Shown one piece after another: positions 33,016 to 42,303 of a stretch of DNA of 64,000 nt. The notes beneath the pieces were generated by a model. The model saw only the letters and a program-made list of their open reading frames with translations, searched no databases and was not told the origin of the DNA. The DNA lies in NCBI GenBank assembly GCA_025517485.1, contig JAOPKB010000004.1:285032-349031 (forward strand). Reading direction: 5' to 3'. The number at the start of each line of letters is the position of its first letter. Position 1 is the stretch's first letter. Position numbers and translations under genes: made by a program. Source of the stretch: Natronoglomus mannanivorans. Lineage in GTDB: Archaea > Halobacteriota > Halobacteria > Halobacteriales > Natrialbaceae.

Positions 33016-34473
33016 ATGGGGGTTACCGACACGCTCGCGGAGTACTTCGGGTTCGACGAACACGGAACGAGCCTCGAGGTGGAGTTGCTCGCCGGGTTGA
33101 CGACGTTCCTGGCGATGTCGTACATCATCGTGGTGAATCCGTTCATACTGGCCGACGCGATCCAGATCGATGGATACAGCCAGACACAGGTCCAGCAGAT
33201 GATCGCCGTCGCGACGATCCTCGCGTCGATCGTCGCGATCCTCGTCATGGCCTTCTACGCGAACAGGCCCTTCGGGCTCGCACCCGGAATGGGATTGAAC
33301 GCCTTCTTCGCCTATACGGTCGTCATCGGGCTCGGTGTTCCCTGGGAGGTCGCACTGGTCGCGGTGTTCGTCGAGGGGATCATCTTCATCCTGTTGACCG
33401 CCGTCGGCGCGCGTCGGTACATCATCGAACTGTTTCCCGAGCCGGTGAAGTTCGCCGTCGGTGCGGGTATCGGTGTCTTCTTGCTCTTTCTCGGCTTGCA
33501 GGAGATGGAACTCGTCGTTCCGTACGTGGACGAGGATGGATTCCCTGCCGGAACGCTCATCGAACTCGGAAACGTCGCGATGAGCCCCATCGCTGCTCTC
33601 TCACTCGTCGGACTGGCGCTGACGTTCGTGCTCTGGGCTCGCGGTATTCGAGGCTCGATCGTCATCGGAATCGTGACGACGGCCGTTGCGGGGTGGGTTC
33701 TGACACTCGTCGGCCTCGTTTCGCCTGACGAACTCACGCCGCCTGGTGCATACGACCGTGTCTCGGACGAGGGTCTCGTTTCGATGGTCACCTCGGCCCA
33801 GTACGACTTCACCCCGCTGTTCTACGGCTTCCTCGACGGATTCGGGATGGTCGCCGAGGATCCGCTCGTCTTCGTGCTCGTCGTGTTCACGTTCTTCTTC
33901 GTGGACTTCTTCGACACCGCCGGAACGCTCATCGGGGTCTCCCAGATCGGCGGCTTCCTCGACGAGGATGGTGACCTGCCCGAGATCGAGAAGCCGCTGA
34001 TGGCCGACGCAGTCGGGACCACCGTCGGGTCGGCGATCGGGACGTCGACGGTGACGACCTACATCGAATCCTCGACCGGGATCGAAGAGGGCGGCCGAAC
34101 CGGATTCACCGCGCTCGTCGTCGGTGGCCTGTTCTTCCTCGCCTTACTGGTCGTGCCGCTGATGTCGCTCGTTCCCCAGTACGCCACCTACCTCGCGCTC
34201 GTCGTCGTCGGGATCATCATGCTCCAGGGCGTCGCCGACATCGACTGGCAGGATCCTGCCTGGGCGATCGCCGGTGGGCTCACGATCACGATCATGCCAC
34301 TGACCGCCTCGATCTCGAACGGACTCGCCGCAGGAATCATCAGCTATCCGCTGATCAAAGCCGCGATGGGCGACCGGGAGGACGTCTCGATCGGCCAGTG
34401 GCTGCTGGCGATTTCGTTCGTCCTCTACTTCATCGCGTACTTCGCCGCCGACGCGGGAATGCTGGCGTTCTAA
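33016..34473 (+). CDS. NCS2-family purine permease (AzgA/PbuG-like)
   Basis: A 485 aa transporter with 12-14 hydrophobic segments. It carries the AzgA-subfamily blocks GLTTFLAMSYIIVVNPFILADA, GLAPGMGLNAFFAYTVV, FFFVDFFDTAGTLIGVS and GTSTVTTYIESSTGIEEGGRTG, which form the nucleobase site. Likely substrates are hypoxanthine, guanine or adenine with a cation. It is single-gene, preceded by a good TATA box. Confidence 0.92.
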   Translation: MGVTDTLAEYFGFDEHGTSLEVELLAGLTTFLAMSYIIVVNPFILADAIQIDGYSQTQVQQMIAVATILASIVAILVMAFYANRPFGLAPGMGLNAFFAYTVVIGLGVPWEVALVAVFVEGIIFILLTAVGARRYIIELFPEPVKFAVGAGIGVFLLFLGLQEMELVVPYVDEDGFPAGTLIELGNVAMSPIAALSLVGLALTFVLWARGIRGSIVIGIVTTAVAGWVLTLVGLVSPDELTPPGAYDRVSDEGLVSMVTSAQYDFTPLFYGFLDGFGMVAEDPLVFVLVVFTFFFVDFFDTAGTLIGVSQIGGFLDEDGDLPEIEKPLMADAVGTTVGSAIGTSTVTTYIESSTGIEEGGRTGFTALVVGGLFFLALLVVPLMSLVPQYATYLALVVVGIIMLQGVADIDWQDPAWAIAGGLTITIMPLTASISNGLAAGIISYPLIKAAMGDREDVSIGQWLLAISFVLYFIAYFAADAGMLAF

Positions 34474-34594
34474 CGATCCGTCAGTTCCGCTGACTTTCTT
34501 TGTGTTTCCCATTCTCGTTCGGTCGTCGTCAGGCGTTCCGGCAATCGCTCGGCCGACCGCAGGGCTCATACGGCTTCCTTTCGTACATCTGACC

Positions 34595-34846
34595 ATGGCA
34601 GACATCACCTTCTACGAACTGCCCGGCTGCCCGTTCTGTGCAAAGGTCCGGACGAAACTCGACGACCTCGAGCTCGAGTACGACACCATCGAGGTCCCGC
34701 GATCACACGGCGAGCGAACACAGGTCGAGGAAGTCAGCGGCCAGACCGGCGTCCCCGTCATCTCCGACGAGGCCCACGACGTCGAAGGAATGGCCGAGAG
34801 CGACGATATCGTCGAGTACTTAGAAGAGACCTACGGCGGCGCGTAG
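34595..34846 (+). CDS. Glutaredoxin-like protein, 83 aa
   Basis: A thioredoxin-fold protein with dithiol site GCPFCAKV, cis-Pro TGVPVISDE and terminal helix SDDIVEYLEETY. It is a close relative of the protein at 19248 (same length and same layout), so the window carries two paralogues and a third glutaredoxin domain fused to thioredoxin reductase at 55033. The ATG at 34595 precedes the first strand DITFYEL. Confidence 0.9.
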   Translation: MADITFYELPGCPFCAKVRTKLDDLELEYDTIEVPRSHGERTQVEEVSGQTGVPVISDEAHDVEGMAESDDIVEYLEETYGGA

Positions 34847-34952
34847 GGTTGCAGTCGCTCACGGCGCAGTGTTTGTCTCGAGCCCGATTTCGACTTCGAC
34901 TTCGAGTCACAGCCCGATCCCGAACGCCGAGAGGGATCGAAAGACGGACTAT

Positions 34953-35435
34953 TCAGACCAGAGACGGCGTGAGCGGGTATCGCCACGCATCTCCCTCGCT
35001 CGCCTTGACCGCTGCGACGATACAGAGGATCACGTCGACGACCGGAAGGACGAGCAAGAAGACGATGCCGACGAAGAGGAACAACAGTACGAACGAGACG
35101 AGCATGTACACCGTGAACGCGATCTGCCAGTTTAACGCGTTTCGAGCGTTCTCCTCGACGAACTCGTCTTCGGTCACGACGAGGACGATCAGTGGACCGA
35201 TCACCCACGTCACCAACGCGAGGATGTGCGTGAGCGCTGCAAACGTCGTGTCTCCCTCAGTACGTGTCCCTCGCTCGAATCGGTTGATCGAATCACCGTA
35301 CGTGTCGACTGCCGATTCGGATCCGGACTCGAATCCGGCCGTCGTGTCCTCCGCAACTTCCGTCCCACACTCGGAACAAAACCGCGCATCGGGATCGAGT
35401 TGGGTTCCGCAGTTCCGGCAATAGTTCTCTCCCAT
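34953..35435 (-). CDS. DUF4870-type membrane protein with N-terminal zinc ribbon
   Basis: A 160 aa protein. A zinc ribbon (C6, C9, C20, C23; YCRNCGTQLDPDARFCSECG) is followed by a flexible acidic linker and a DUF4870 membrane domain with three hydrophobic helices (LTHILALVTWVIGPLIVLVV, NWQIAFTVYMLVSFVLLFLFVGIVFLLVLPVVDVILCIVAAVKA). The role is unknown; Tic20-like topology has been suggested for the family. Confidence 0.85.
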   Translation of the reverse strand: MGENYCRNCGTQLDPDARFCSECGTEVAEDTTAGFESGSESAVDTYGDSINRFERGTRTEGDTTFAALTHILALVTWVIGPLIVLVVTEDEFVEENARNALNWQIAFTVYMLVSFVLLFLFVGIVFLLVLPVVDVILCIVAAVKASEGDAWRYPLTPSLV

Positions 35436-35676
35436 GTCCGAGTACTCGGTTTCAAAAACAAAAAGTCATTCGTGGGACAGGACACATTCCAAAATGTAAT
35501 TCGGTATCTCGCTCGAGAATGTGGTCTCGTTCCCCTCTCTTTCTTACGAACCCGCTACTGGACCGTCGCAGTCGTTCGCCCGGTCGCGACCGGACGACCG
35601 AACGGCGTACGTCGTGCCGAAAGATCCCGCGGGAGATCGGACGCGATAGACGGCACTTCGAACGAGGATGTCGCGT

Positions 35677-36738
35677 CTATCGTGTCATCTCGGAGCGCAG
35701 ACGCGTCTCGGAGACCGTCACGACCCGTCCGTCGCGGTCGACCGACGGGTCCTCGAAGCCGAGTCCACGCGTCTCGGTCCACTGTCGGTCGACGTACGCG
35801 TCGACGGCGGCCGTATCGACCTCGTTCGCTCGAAACACGGTCGTGAACGCGAGGTCGAACTGCGTTTCGTCGACGGCTCGGTCTTCGTCGGTCGCGTCGT
35901 CATCGCTCGCGTCTCGAACGTCGACGGTCAACGCGCTGGCGCGGGCTCCGGCGGGCCCACGGCGGTGGTCCTCGGGAAACGGATCGTCGGTCGTCCGGAA
36001 CCAACATCGGATGGCGTTCGCAACCGGAATCCACGTCACCAGTTCGCGAACGTCCGCGTACAGACAGTGATGGGGACGTCCCTCGCCGGCTTCCAGATCG
36101 AGCAATCGTTCGACGCGGTCTTTGGAAGTGGACTCGACGGGTTCCTCCGCAGCGGGTCCGACGACGATGTGGTCGTCGTCGTAGGCGACCAGATCGATCA
36201 CGCGAAGCGAGGGCATGTGGAACCGCGTATAGTCGCGATAGTCCGGGCGCGCTTCGGGTGACACGATGAACGGCTGGTTCGGATCCGGGGGTTGCAGTTC
36301 GGTCACGAACCGCCGTTCCCACTCCTCGCGGTCGACCGGCGTCTCGAACACGACGTACAGCGGCCACACACCGTCTCCTGGCGGCGTCACGTGCGTTACG
36401 CGATCGATCTCGTCCATCGGAACTGTGATTCGGTCCGCGAGTCGCTCCGGTCGCCGCAAGTCGACCGCGAACAGGTCCGCGTTCTCGAGAACCGCGGCGG
36501 GTGTCACACTCGAGAACGTCAGCACCGAATCCGTGTACTCGTCGGATTCGACCGCGATCAACCGCTCGTCGAAGAAGTCCTTGGCGTCCGTTCGCCCGTC
36601 CGGACAGCCCGCCTCGGGTTCGTCGACCGGGAGCGGTTCGGCATCGTCATCCACGAGCGACACGTCGGTACATCCCGCGAAACCGGCCAGCACCCCCGTT
36701 CCCAGCCCCATCAGGAGACGTCGACGAGAGGGGTCCAT
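35677..36738 (-). CDS. Predicted Tat lipoprotein, 353 aa, unknown function
   Basis: The signal MDPSRRRLLMGLGTGVLAGFAGC has twin arginines and a lipobox Cys near residue 23, so export by Tat and lipid anchoring are expected. The mature part is acidic, with two similar alpha/beta halves (DRITVPMDEIDRVTHVTP...PLYVVFETPVDREEW and LRVIDLVAYDDDHIVVGPAAE), suggesting an internal duplication. No family is recognised. The ATG at 36738 was chosen because it starts the signal peptide. Confidence 0.78.
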   Translation of the reverse strand: MDPSRRRLLMGLGTGVLAGFAGCTDVSLVDDDAEPLPVDEPEAGCPDGRTDAKDFFDERLIAVESDEYTDSVLTFSSVTPAAVLENADLFAVDLRRPERLADRITVPMDEIDRVTHVTPPGDGVWPLYVVFETPVDREEWERRFVTELQPPDPNQPFIVSPEARPDYRDYTRFHMPSLRVIDLVAYDDDHIVVGPAAEEPVESTSKDRVERLLDLEAGEGRPHHCLYADVRELVTWIPVANAIRCWFRTTDDPFPEDHRRGPAGARASALTVDVRDASDDDATDEDRAVDETQFDLAFTTVFRANEVDTAAVDAYVDRQWTETRGLGFEDPSVDRDGRVVTVSETRLRSEMTR

Positions 36739-36811
36739 GTGGGTCTCGAGTAGGGATTCGATAATAAAGATGAGCGCCGCCGGTGTACGCGGCCGTGAGA
36801 ACTCGAGAGGA

Positions 36812-36820
36812 GTATATTTA
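36812..36820 (+). promoter_or_regulatory. TATA box for the glycine-zipper protein
   Basis: GTATATTTA lies 27-35 bp before the ATG at 36847. Confidence 0.65.
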
Positions 36821-36846
36821 TCCGAGAAAACCACGTGAGGAGACAT

Positions 36847-37056
36847 ATGGGATCTAATCTCAAACGGACGTTGAGTCGTGCACGATATGCAGCGATGGGT
36901 GCTGCCGCTGGGGCGGCGATCGGTGGGCTGTTCAACCGAAACGCCGCGAGCACCGGTGGGGCCATCGGCGCACTCGTCGGAGCGGTGATCGGCGAGAAAC
37001 GCGTCGCTGCCAGCGACCTCGTCGAACAGGTTAAAGAGCGCTCCGAGAGCCAGTAA
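36847..37056 (+). CDS. Small glycine-zipper-like protein, 69 aa
   Basis: The product is MGSNLKRTLSRARYAAMGAAAGAAIGGLFNRN... with the Gly/Ala-rich segments AAMGAAAGAAIGGLF and GGAIGALVGAVIGE, resembling glycine-zipper membrane hairpins of about 15 residues each, then an amphipathic basic/acidic C-terminal helix. It may insert in or associate with the membrane. The function is unknown. The TATA box at 36812-36820 sets the start. Confidence 0.72.
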   Translation: MGSNLKRTLSRARYAAMGAAAGAAIGGLFNRNAASTGGAIGALVGAVIGEKRVAASDLVEQVKERSESQ

Positions 37057-37186
37057 CGGCGCTTCGCAAATCGCCTTTGGGGGAGTTCTCCTCGCATTCT
37101 GTACCCGACGGCCGATACCGGTGTAGGTTCACCACTCGAGGCACCGGTTTCCGTGGATTAATCATGTAGGACGGCGACGTAGTGGT

Positions 37187-38266
37187 ATGGAGTTCGACAC
37201 CGTCGAAGAGTACCAGACGGTCGTCCAGTGTTCGGCAGACCTGATCGCCGTCGCGGACGAAAACGGCGTGTTTCTCCATTATAGTCCCTCCGTGACGCGG
37301 ATTCTCGGCTACGAGCCGGACGATTTGCTCGGGAACTCGGCGTTTTCTTACATCCATCCACACGACCGCGCCGAGGTCTACACACTCTACCGGGAGATGG
37401 TCGAAGACCCAGAGATCGTCACGCAGCGGGCCGAGTTCCGGTTTCGAACCGCCGACGACGACTGGGTCTGGCTCGAGGCACACGGATCCAACCGGACCGA
37501 GTCGCCGATCGACGGGTACGTCATCAACGCGAGAGAGATCACCGAGCGAAAGGAACTCGAGCGGGAGTTACAGCGTGAAAAGCAGCAGGTCCAACAGTTC
37601 GTCAGCATCATCGCTCACGACCTCCGAAATCCGCTGACCATCGCCAAGGAGTATCTCGACACCGCCCGCTCGAACGGAGCGCCCTCGCTGCTCGACGTCG
37701 TCGACGAGGAACTCGAGCGAATGGAGCGGATCGTCGCGAACACGCTCTCGACCACGCAGGTCGATCTCGTCGATCAGGAGACCGGTTTCGTCTCGCTGGC
37801 CGCGGTCACGGAATCGGTCTGGGAGGACCTCCCGACCGAACTGGCCGAGCTCACGATCGCTCGAGACCTGCAGATACGCGCCGACGAACAGCAACTTCGC
37901 TTGCTGTTCGAGAACCTCTTTCGCAACAGTCTCGAGCACGCTTCGACACGTCGAGTGCGGCCCGGCGATGGGAGCGAGGGCGGTCAGATCGTCCACGTCG
38001 AGGTCGGCTCGCTCACCGGTCCGTCCACCGACGACCGCGACGATGGTGATGTCTCCGGATTCTACGTCACCGACGACGGTCCTGGTATCCCGAAAAACCG
38101 GCGTGAGAACGTATTCGAGGCGGGATACACCACCGACCCGGAGAAGACCGGGCTCGGTCTGGCGATCGTCCGTGCGGTCGCGATCGCTCACCGATGGACG
38201 TGTGTCGTCGCCGAGAGCGACCGGGAGGGCGCTCGATTCGAATTTACCGGGATCGAGACAGCGTGA
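37187..38266 (+). CDS. PAS-domain sensor histidine kinase
   Basis: A soluble 359 aa kinase. One PAS domain (residues 8-115, QCSADLIAVADENGVFLHYSPSVTRILGY) with its PAC end (INAREITERKELE), a short coiled coil, the HisKA H-box IIAHDLRNPLTIA with the phospho-accepting His near residue 144, and a HATPase domain with N box LLFENLFRNSLEHA, G1 DDGPGI and G2 KTGLGLAIV. No response regulator is adjacent, typical for haloarchaeal orphan kinases. The stimulus is unknown. Confidence 0.92.
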   Translation: MEFDTVEEYQTVVQCSADLIAVADENGVFLHYSPSVTRILGYEPDDLLGNSAFSYIHPHDRAEVYTLYREMVEDPEIVTQRAEFRFRTADDDWVWLEAHGSNRTESPIDGYVINAREITERKELERELQREKQQVQQFVSIIAHDLRNPLTIAKEYLDTARSNGAPSLLDVVDEELERMERIVANTLSTTQVDLVDQETGFVSLAAVTESVWEDLPTELAELTIARDLQIRADEQQLRLLFENLFRNSLEHASTRRVRPGDGSEGGQIVHVEVGSLTGPSTDDRDDGDVSGFYVTDDGPGIPKNRRENVFEAGYTTDPEKTGLGLAIVRAVAIAHRWTCVVAESDREGARFEFTGIETA

Positions 38267-38344
38267 ATCCGAGCAGTCGGGGGAGCGGGGGTCTCGAGTG
38301 AGAGAGCCGAGTCTCGGTCGCTGCTGGCGAATCGAATACCCGAG

Positions 38345-38857
38345 TCAGGCTCGGACGTACGCCCACACCGCGAGCGCGAACAGGAGAATCGAGCCCAGCG
38401 GGATCGCCGTCCGGTTCGGGTCGACGCCGAGTCCCGACGCCATCCACGCGGCCGTAATCGCGGCTAACACGAGCAGTCCAGCCGTCACGCGCTGGTCGGC
38501 ACCGATCCGCTCGCCAGCCGCCCACGCGAGCGTGAGTGCATAACAGAGCGCTCCGAACGGCCACATCCGGAGATATCGAGGCAGCCCGTGTGTCGCGTCC
38601 AGATAGCCGGGCAGGGAGACGACGTGCCAGCTCTCGACGGTCACCATGCCCCACGGAAAGACCAGCGTCGCCGACGTCGTCCGGACGACGACCCAGGGGA
38701 CGACGAGCGGTGCGAGGAGCGCGAGCCACCAGCCCAGCAGCCAGATGCGGTCGGCCCCCTCGTCGTCACCCGGCGGATCGGCGGCGTTACTGTCGTCGCC
38801 ACCGAACCCGACGACCGCTCGAGCCCGCTCGAGGAGTTGGCGTGTGCGGGGGCTCAT
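38345..38857 (-). CDS. TIGR04206-family membrane protein, 170 aa
   Basis: A haloarchaeal membrane protein with about four hydrophobic helices (LLGWWLALLAPLVVPWVVV, RMWPFGALCYALTLAWAAGE, TAGLLVLAAITAAWMASGL, LGSILLFALAVWAYVRA). The loop FPWGMVTVESWHVVSLPGYL fits the TIGR04206 family as I recall it. The function is unknown. The N-terminal 35 residues are soluble and acidic. Confidence 0.75.
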   Translation of the reverse strand: MSPRTRQLLERARAVVGFGGDDSNAADPPGDDEGADRIWLLGWWLALLAPLVVPWVVVRTTSATLVFPWGMVTVESWHVVSLPGYLDATHGLPRYLRMWPFGALCYALTLAWAAGERIGADQRVTAGLLVLAAITAAWMASGLGVDPNRTAIPLGSILLFALAVWAYVRA

Positions 38858-38900
38858 CGATGTCGGTCGAACCGGCCGCCGGAGGGACGCCGTCGAACCG

Positions 38901-40010
38901 TCATCGGCGGAGAATCAACTTCAACACGTCCTCGTCCTCGAGGACGTGCTGGTCGCCGACCTGCTGTTTGTCGTGGGTCGCACTCGGCCCGGAGACGCGG
39001 GCGAACCGGAACCGCTCTTTGAACTCGCCGCCGAGTTTATCGACGGCGTCCTCGATGGTCGAGCCCTTCTCGAGCATCAGCGGCTCTTCCCGGTCGACGC
39101 CGCGTCCGGGTTTGTCCATGTAGACCCGGATGAGGTCCAGATTATTCCAGAGACGATCCTTCAACGCCTCGAGTCCTCGCTCCTCCTCGGCGCTGATGAA
39201 CGTCACCTCCTCGGGATCGAGCCCGCGTTCGCGCAGTTGCTCGTCGACGGTCTCCTTGTAGTCCGGATTGATGAGGTCGACCTTGTTGACGCAGGTGATC
39301 GACGGGATGTACTCCCTGTTTTCCATCAGCCCGTCGACGAGCCGGTCGATGTCGACCTTCTCGCCGAGGTTGAGGTCGGCGTTGACGTAGCCGCGCTCGC
39401 GCAGGACCTGCTTGATCGTGTCCTCGTCTAAGTCCTGCTCGGCGCTCGAGGTGACTTTGATGCCGTCTTTGATCTTCGGTCGGACGGTCACTCGCGGGGG
39501 CTGCTGGTCGACCCGGATCTTGATGTTGTAGAGTTCCTCCTGGAGCCGGTCGTACTGTTCGATCTCGAACACCGAGAGCACGAACATGATCAGGTCGGCG
39601 TTGCGGACGACGGCCAGCACCTGCTTGCCGTCACCCTTGCCGGTCGCCGCACCCTGAATCAGACCGGGCACGTCGAGCAGCTGAATGTTCGCCCCTCGGT
39701 GTTTGAGCATCCCGGGGTTGACGTCCAGCGTCGTGAACTCGTAGTCGCCGGTCTCGCTTTCGGCGTTGGTCAACGAGTTCAACAACGAGGACTTGCCGAC
39801 GCTCGGAAAGCCGACCAGCGCCACCGTCGCGTCGCCCGTTTTCTCGACGTCGTAGCCGGTGCCGCCACCCGCCGAGGACTGGTTCTCGAGTTTCTCTTTT
39901 TTCTCGGCGAGTTTCGCTTTGAGGCGACCGATGTGGGCCTCCGTCGACTTGTTGTAGGGCGTGCTGGCGATTTCCTCTTCGATGTCGTCGATCTCCTCCT
40001 CCAGGCCCAT
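38901..40010 (-). CDS. DRG/OBG-family GTP-binding protein
   Basis: A 369 aa GTPase of the DRG subfamily, thought to act with ribosomes. A coiled-coil N-terminus (EEEIDDIEEEIASTPYNKST), G1 GFPSVGKSS (residues 67-75), G3 DVPGLIQGAA, G4 CVNKVDLI and a C-terminal TGS domain (LIRVYMDKPGRGVDREEPLMLEKGSTIEDAVDKLG) are all present. The ATG at 40010 gives the conserved MGLEEEI start. Confidence 0.95.
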   Translation of the reverse strand: MGLEEEIDDIEEEIASTPYNKSTEAHIGRLKAKLAEKKEKLENQSSAGGGTGYDVEKTGDATVALVGFPSVGKSSLLNSLTNAESETGDYEFTTLDVNPGMLKHRGANIQLLDVPGLIQGAATGKGDGKQVLAVVRNADLIMFVLSVFEIEQYDRLQEELYNIKIRVDQQPPRVTVRPKIKDGIKVTSSAEQDLDEDTIKQVLRERGYVNADLNLGEKVDIDRLVDGLMENREYIPSITCVNKVDLINPDYKETVDEQLRERGLDPEEVTFISAEEERGLEALKDRLWNNLDLIRVYMDKPGRGVDREEPLMLEKGSTIEDAVDKLGGEFKERFRFARVSGPSATHDKQQVGDQHVLEDEDVLKLILRR

Positions 40011-40107
40011 TTGCCTAGACCCAACTGCCCGTCCCGAAAAACACTTTCCATGCGGCTGCACCGAACCCCCGACACCGCCGGTGAGCCCGAGCCGATCGAC
40101 TCGGCTG

Positions 40108-41781
40108 CTACTCGAGACGGTACCGGTCGAACCGCTCGGCGGCGTACAGCGCGGAGACGATCGGCGCGAGGAGGCCGACGGGAAGGGCGATCCACGAGAG
40201 TCTCGCGAACAGGGTCGCGGGGACGGTCAGATCGAACCACGGAGCGAGTGAGAGAATCGCCGTCGCGACCGCCGCCAGCGGTTCCGAGGCGTCGGCGTAC
40301 AGGACTGCGGCGGCCACCACTGGAACCGCGATCGCGGCCGTGTAGACCGCGAACGCCGTCTTGCTCGGCATGACGGCCTCGCGGTTGTTCGTGACTTTGA
40401 CGCTCCCGAACCGGGGGAACACCGTGCCGACGCCGGTGGCGAGCGCCGGTGCGGCGATCGTTCCGAGGACGGTTCCGACCAGCAGGAATCCGGTGTCTCG
40501 AAGCGAGAGCGGGCTGGCGACGCCGACGACGAGGCTGACGACGATCGCGATCGGGGCGGCCACGAGCGCCCCAGCGGCGACCAGTCCCGTCGTCGCCCGC
40601 CGACCGGACACCGTCGACGTCAACACTGCAGGGAGTGCCCGACCCAGGTCACCGAGCGGGTTGAGCGTGAACACCACGCCCGAACCCCAGACGACGTAGA
40701 GACAACAGACGACCGCAACGAACGACGAGATCGTTCCCGTCTGGACGATGTCCTGAACGATGTAGAACGCCCCGAACAGCGGATACGCGACGTACAGGAG
40801 CCGGACCGGCGCGCGTTTCGTCCGGCGGATCGCGGTCACCGTAACCGTCCGGACCGGTCGCTCGAGGCCGTAGGAGAGCAGGTTGCCGAGGCGGTCCGAG
40901 GACCGCTCGGCGGCGGCGTCGTCGTCATCGTCGGTTCGGGCCGGGTCCGCGTACCAGTGGATTCGGGCGGAGGCGACGCCGAGGGCCACTGCCAGCACGG
41001 TTACGGCTGCCGTCCCGACGAACGCGCCGACGAGCGGAATCGTCGTCGGAGAGACGTTCGGAATCCCGAGCAACAGGATGTGACCGGGCCACCCGAGCGG
41101 GCTGTCGCCCAGCGTTTCGAACAAGACGACGGTGACGGTCTCGAACCGACCCGTCGCGATCGCACCGAAGTAGACGATCCCGACGAGGACGAACAACGGC
41201 GTTCGATACCGGGCGATCGGTTCGTAGACGGTGATCAGGTGGCGGATCCAGATTCCGAGCACGAAGCCGACGGAGAGCGCACTCGGGACGACCAGTGCGA
41301 ACAGGACGAGCGCGAAGATGACGGGCAAAGCCGTTCCCGCACCGTAGGCGAACGCACCGGAGAGCACGAGAACTGGGACCAGCAGCCAGCTCGTAAATCG
41401 AACCACTTCGGCGCCGATCAGGCCGACGACGACGTTTGGAAGCGACGTCGAGAGCAACAGACACGCCGGTTCGTCGAGGTCGGCGACGGCCGTCGTCGTC
41501 CGCAGCGTCGCCATCAATGTGAGTCCGAGCCAGACGAGTGCGCTCACGCCGGTCAGAATCTCGGGGATCGTCACACCGAAGACGTCGACGCTGCCCGCGG
41601 CCACCCGTTCGCCGGCGACCGAGAGCCCCCACGTTCCGACGGCGGTCATCGGCCCGAGAGCGAGCAGCGCGACCGCCGCCAACATGAGCACTTTCGTCCG
41701 ATCACCGGCGACGACGCGAAGCGTCCGTCGGAACTCCGTTCGGGCGACGACCAGCGGGACTCGAGTGACCGACTGCACCAT
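40108..41781 (-). CDS. Large multi-spanning membrane protein (ABC-2-type permease-like)
   Basis: A 557 aa protein with about twelve hydrophobic segments and an acidic cytoplasmic loop (ADPARTDDDDDAAAERSSD) in the middle. The opening ARTEFRRTLRVVAGDRTKVLML and repeated long helices resemble ABC-2 exporter permeases of haloarchaea. No ATP-binding subunit is adjacent, so the transporter role is inference; the substrate is unknown. Confidence 0.7.
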   Translation of the reverse strand: MVQSVTRVPLVVARTEFRRTLRVVAGDRTKVLMLAAVALLALGPMTAVGTWGLSVAGERVAAGSVDVFGVTIPEILTGVSALVWLGLTLMATLRTTTAVADLDEPACLLLSTSLPNVVVGLIGAEVVRFTSWLLVPVLVLSGAFAYGAGTALPVIFALVLFALVVPSALSVGFVLGIWIRHLITVYEPIARYRTPLFVLVGIVYFGAIATGRFETVTVVLFETLGDSPLGWPGHILLLGIPNVSPTTIPLVGAFVGTAAVTVLAVALGVASARIHWYADPARTDDDDDAAAERSSDRLGNLLSYGLERPVRTVTVTAIRRTKRAPVRLLYVAYPLFGAFYIVQDIVQTGTISSFVAVVCCLYVVWGSGVVFTLNPLGDLGRALPAVLTSTVSGRRATTGLVAAGALVAAPIAIVVSLVVGVASPLSLRDTGFLLVGTVLGTIAAPALATGVGTVFPRFGSVKVTNNREAVMPSKTAFAVYTAAIAVPVVAAAVLYADASEPLAAVATAILSLAPWFDLTVPATLFARLSWIALPVGLLAPIVSALYAAERFDRYRLE

Positions 41782-41963
41782 CAGCGATCACCCTCCGAGT
41801 TTCGTTCGGTAGTGGACGACACCATATACGAACGACGACGGGTAGCGAACACAAAACTATTCGGTTCGCTGTCGTTTTGGATGGGGCGAGAGAGCGACGT
41901 CTCGGTTCTCGGAACAGATGGCAATATTTTAATCAGTTACCATTGCAAAGGAACTTCGACACA

Positions 41964-41971
41964 CATATACC
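41964..41971 (+). promoter_or_regulatory. TATA box for the 67 aa gene
   Basis: CATATACC lies 28-35 bp before the ATG at 41999, indicating a leaderless transcript. Confidence 0.6.
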
Positions 41972-41998
41972 TCGGGCAACACATCGTCCTGTCGTACG

Positions 41999-42202
41999 AT
42001 GCCGGATCCGTCGAGTCTGCGTGACAGCACGCAAATAATTCTGCCCCAGCAAGCCCTGTGTGGCCTCGAGACGCAACTCGACGACGAGTTCACCGTGACG
42101 ATCTTCGACGAGAACGAGGAGTACTGCCGGATCATCGGCAGCCCGATCGAGATCAAGCAAGTGAACGACTTTCTGGCGAGACACGGCGTGAGTCTTCCCT
42201 GA
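41999..42202 (+). CDS. Small conserved haloarchaeal protein (VNG_1110C-like), 67 aa
   Basis: The protein reads MPDPSSLRDSTQIILPQQAL... and ends FCRIIGSPIEIKQVNDFLARHGVSLP-like (here YCRIIGSP). From memory this resembles the small VNG_1110C family restricted to haloarchaea. It is acidic and soluble and has no motif that reveals a function. The start is supported by the TATA box at 41964-41971. Confidence 0.78.
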   Translation: MPDPSSLRDSTQIILPQQALCGLETQLDDEFTVTIFDENEEYCRIIGSPIEIKQVNDFLARHGVSLP

Positions 42203-42303
42203 CGGTCACCTCGCGCTGAAGGCGACGCGTTCTCATCGAAACTCCGGACGTCCCCCTCGAACCCTCGACCGAAGGCGAACCCGAAAATACTCGAGCGGCG
42301 TCG